From: an uncultured Gammaproteobacteria bacterium
GTDB lineage: Bacteria; Pseudomonadota; Gammaproteobacteria; Arenicellales; JAANXG01
Length of the DNA: 58,536 nucleotides
Direction: 5' to 3'
NCBI GenBank assembly: GCA_947258495.1
Contig: CAMYIN010000014.1
Location: forward strand, 1-58,536
Positions 57,096 to 58,536 of this stretch are shown in pieces. The position numbers and the translations under genes were made by a program. Every line of letters starts with the position of its first letter. Within the stretch, counting starts at the first letter, position 1. Below the pieces are notes generated by a model, which ran no database searches, had not been told where the DNA came from, and saw nothing but the letters and a program-made list of their open reading frames with translations.

Positions 57096-57228
57096 CGGAA
57101 GCTCCAAGCCCCAGGTCCGAGCATCGTAGACGTCGTTATGATCTGACGGCGGCGCCACAAGTGTCTGGGGCACGGTTTCGCCAGGCCGCGCACCCGCAAG
57201 CGTTTAACCCGCTTCCCTGGAACGGCGT

Positions 57229-57855
57229 CTAGCCGGCCGAATCGTGCGCAAAGCAGACCCAGGTCGTGGCGATGTACTTCACACCGCGGCGCAAGGTGAC
57301 GCCTCGGTGCACGTGCATCCAGAAAGGAGGGAACAGCAGCAACTTGCCCGCCTGCGGCCTTATCACCGCATCCTGGAAATGAAATTCCGTTTCACCGCCC
57401 GAACCGCCATCGACGTCGTTGAGATACCAGATTGCGACCAGTTGACGGTGACTGAATGGTCCCGGTCCGCTGTCTACGTGCCAGTGGTAGTATTCGTCGG
57501 GCAGAGTCCGTTGCATGTTGTATCCCAGATCTTGGAACGCGCTGTTTGCGAAAAACGGATGTAGCGTGGAAAGCTCACGCAGCGCGGTCGACAGAGACAA
57601 GAAAAGTCCCCGATCGACGTGTTGCCAATCCTTTCTTCCGCTGATTCGTAAATCCGTCGAGCGCTTTATCGACGACTCCTGGGTTTCATCCTGGCCGATG
57701 CGTCCCGGATACTGCTGCTCAGGGTTGGATTCGAAACGATCAATCATGTCCCGGCAGACCCCATCGGTGAGGGCGTGCCTGATTTCGTAGATCATGGTAT
57801 CGGGCTTGACCTCGCGCAGCGCATAGTCGAGTTTGGCTTCCGCGTGCATGTTCAC
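57229..57855 (-). CDS. 2-oxoglutarate/Fe(II)-dependent oxygenase (prolyl 4-hydroxylase-like)
   Basis: YYHWHVDSGPGPFSHRQLVAIWYLNDVDGGSGGETEFHFQDAVIRPQAGKLLLFPPFWMHVHRGV (HxD...H, Arg). Confidence 0.85.
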   Translation of the reverse strand: MNMHAEAKLDYALREVKPDTMIYEIRHALTDGVCRDMIDRFESNPEQQYPGRIGQDETQESSIKRSTDLRISGRKDWQHVDRGLFLSLSTALRELSTLHPFFANSAFQDLGYNMQRTLPDEYYHWHVDSGPGPFSHRQLVAIWYLNDVDGGSGGETEFHFQDAVIRPQAGKLLLFPPFWMHVHRGVTLRRGVKYIATTWVCFAHDSAG

Positions 57856-57858
57856 GCG

Positions 57859-58188
57859 TTACGTCCGGTCATAGTAGAAACGGGTTTCCTGCATGTTGCC
57901 AGAGGTGTCGATGTCAACGCGCGTTATTCCCGGTAATCGTTTTACGATATAACCGGCCATCAGCAGCATGGTATGTCTGTTCTCATGATGGATCGAAGTG
58001 AGCAGTCGATCCGCCGCGATCCGGCAACGTTGTTCAACGTTCGGATTGGCGACGTATTCGCGATTCATCTGCCAGCCGTTGTCCATATCCTTGTCCATCC
58101 TCTGATAAAATGCATCACCGTCTTCGAGCACGTCGTGCGGTATGTCGATGGGGTAAGTCCGGTGTTCGATCGTTACGTCTAAAATCAC
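57859..58188 (-). CDS. Hypothetical protein downstream-coupled with the oxygenase
   Basis: MILDVTIEHRTYPIDIPHDVLEDGDAFYQRMDKDMDNGWQMNREYVANPNVEQRCRIAADRLLTSIHHENRHTMLL; 3 bp from the oxygenase start. Confidence 0.65.
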   Translation of the reverse strand: MILDVTIEHRTYPIDIPHDVLEDGDAFYQRMDKDMDNGWQMNREYVANPNVEQRCRIAADRLLTSIHHENRHTMLLMAGYIVKRLPGITRVDIDTSGNMQETRFYYDRT

Positions 58189-58294
58189 CCGTATCTCCGA
58201 AGGCTGGCATGTCGATGACCGTCAGGATACTTGAACGCGGGTCGGACTTGTAGGTGAAATGCGGGCCGGATATCGGCTCGGGAGCTTGTCGGCA

Positions 58295-58536
58295 ATGAAG
58301 AAAATTCTGGTCGAACATAGTCCTTCGCCGATGAAACTCGACGTCATGCAGGTTGATGATTGGGATATCTGGGAGCGAGGGATTTCCAGTTTCGTGTGGC
58401 AGTACGACGATACCGAGACGTGCTATCTGCTGGAAGGCGAGGCCCTAGTCACGGACGACGACGGTGAAAACGTCGTCATCCGCGAAGGTGACCTGGTTAC
58501 GTTTCTATCCGGGCTCACGGCAACCTGGGACATCCG
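58295..58536 (+). CDS. Cupin-domain protein (3' truncated by window edge)
   Basis: Read directly: MKKILVEHSPSPMKLDVMQVDDWDIWERGISSFVWQYDDTETCYLLEGEALVTDDDGENVVIREGDLVTFLSGLTATWDI. Confidence 0.8.
   Translation, partial: MKKILVEHSPSPMKLDVMQVDDWDIWERGISSFVWQYDDTETCYLLEGEALVTDDDGENVVIREGDLVTFLSGLTATWDI

Noticed and set aside
1-58536. CRISPR arrays, rRNA, tRNA, integrases or transposase genes
   Set aside because: No regularly spaced repeats, no recognisable rRNA/tRNA sequences and no transposase or integrase motifs were seen; only short non-autonomous repeat-like elements.

Overview
GC-rich proteobacterial (probably gammaproteobacterial) chromosomal segment with about 57 supportable CDSs. No rRNA, tRNA or CRISPR array was seen. 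Main blocks: (1) 5'-truncated tamB, a globin, a DsbA-like protein and a type IV pilin with a candidate sigma-54 promoter; (2) btuB preceded by a well-conserved cobalamin riboswitch; (3) a minus-strand operon suyAB - TTT transporter (tctC, tctA, tctB) - enolase-superfamily enzyme - slcC-like and comC-like dehydrogenases, which reads as a sulfolactate degradation system with one extra enzyme; (4) a large FAD/Fe-S/CCG oxidoreductase, pcm, and an exbB-exbD-exbD-tonB operon; (5) DUF364-like and UbiA-like genes, ybaK, rtcB-archease, PolX, a Lon-like protease, a Usp-like protein and a B12-dependent (class II) ribonucleotide reductase; (6) bcp and a znuACB-like metal transporter; (7) soxXYZAB with an apparent internal terminator between soxA and soxB and a strong terminator after soxB; (8) bepA-like protease and tusA-dsrE2 behind an AT-rich perfect palindrome; (9) a set of small uncharacterised genes including a stand-alone ClpX-type zinc finger. 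The best candidates for something new are the enolase-superfamily gene inside the sulfolactate operon and a 268-bp structured element with terminal inverted repeats at 55245-55512. All assignments come from reading the translations and motifs. No database search was run.
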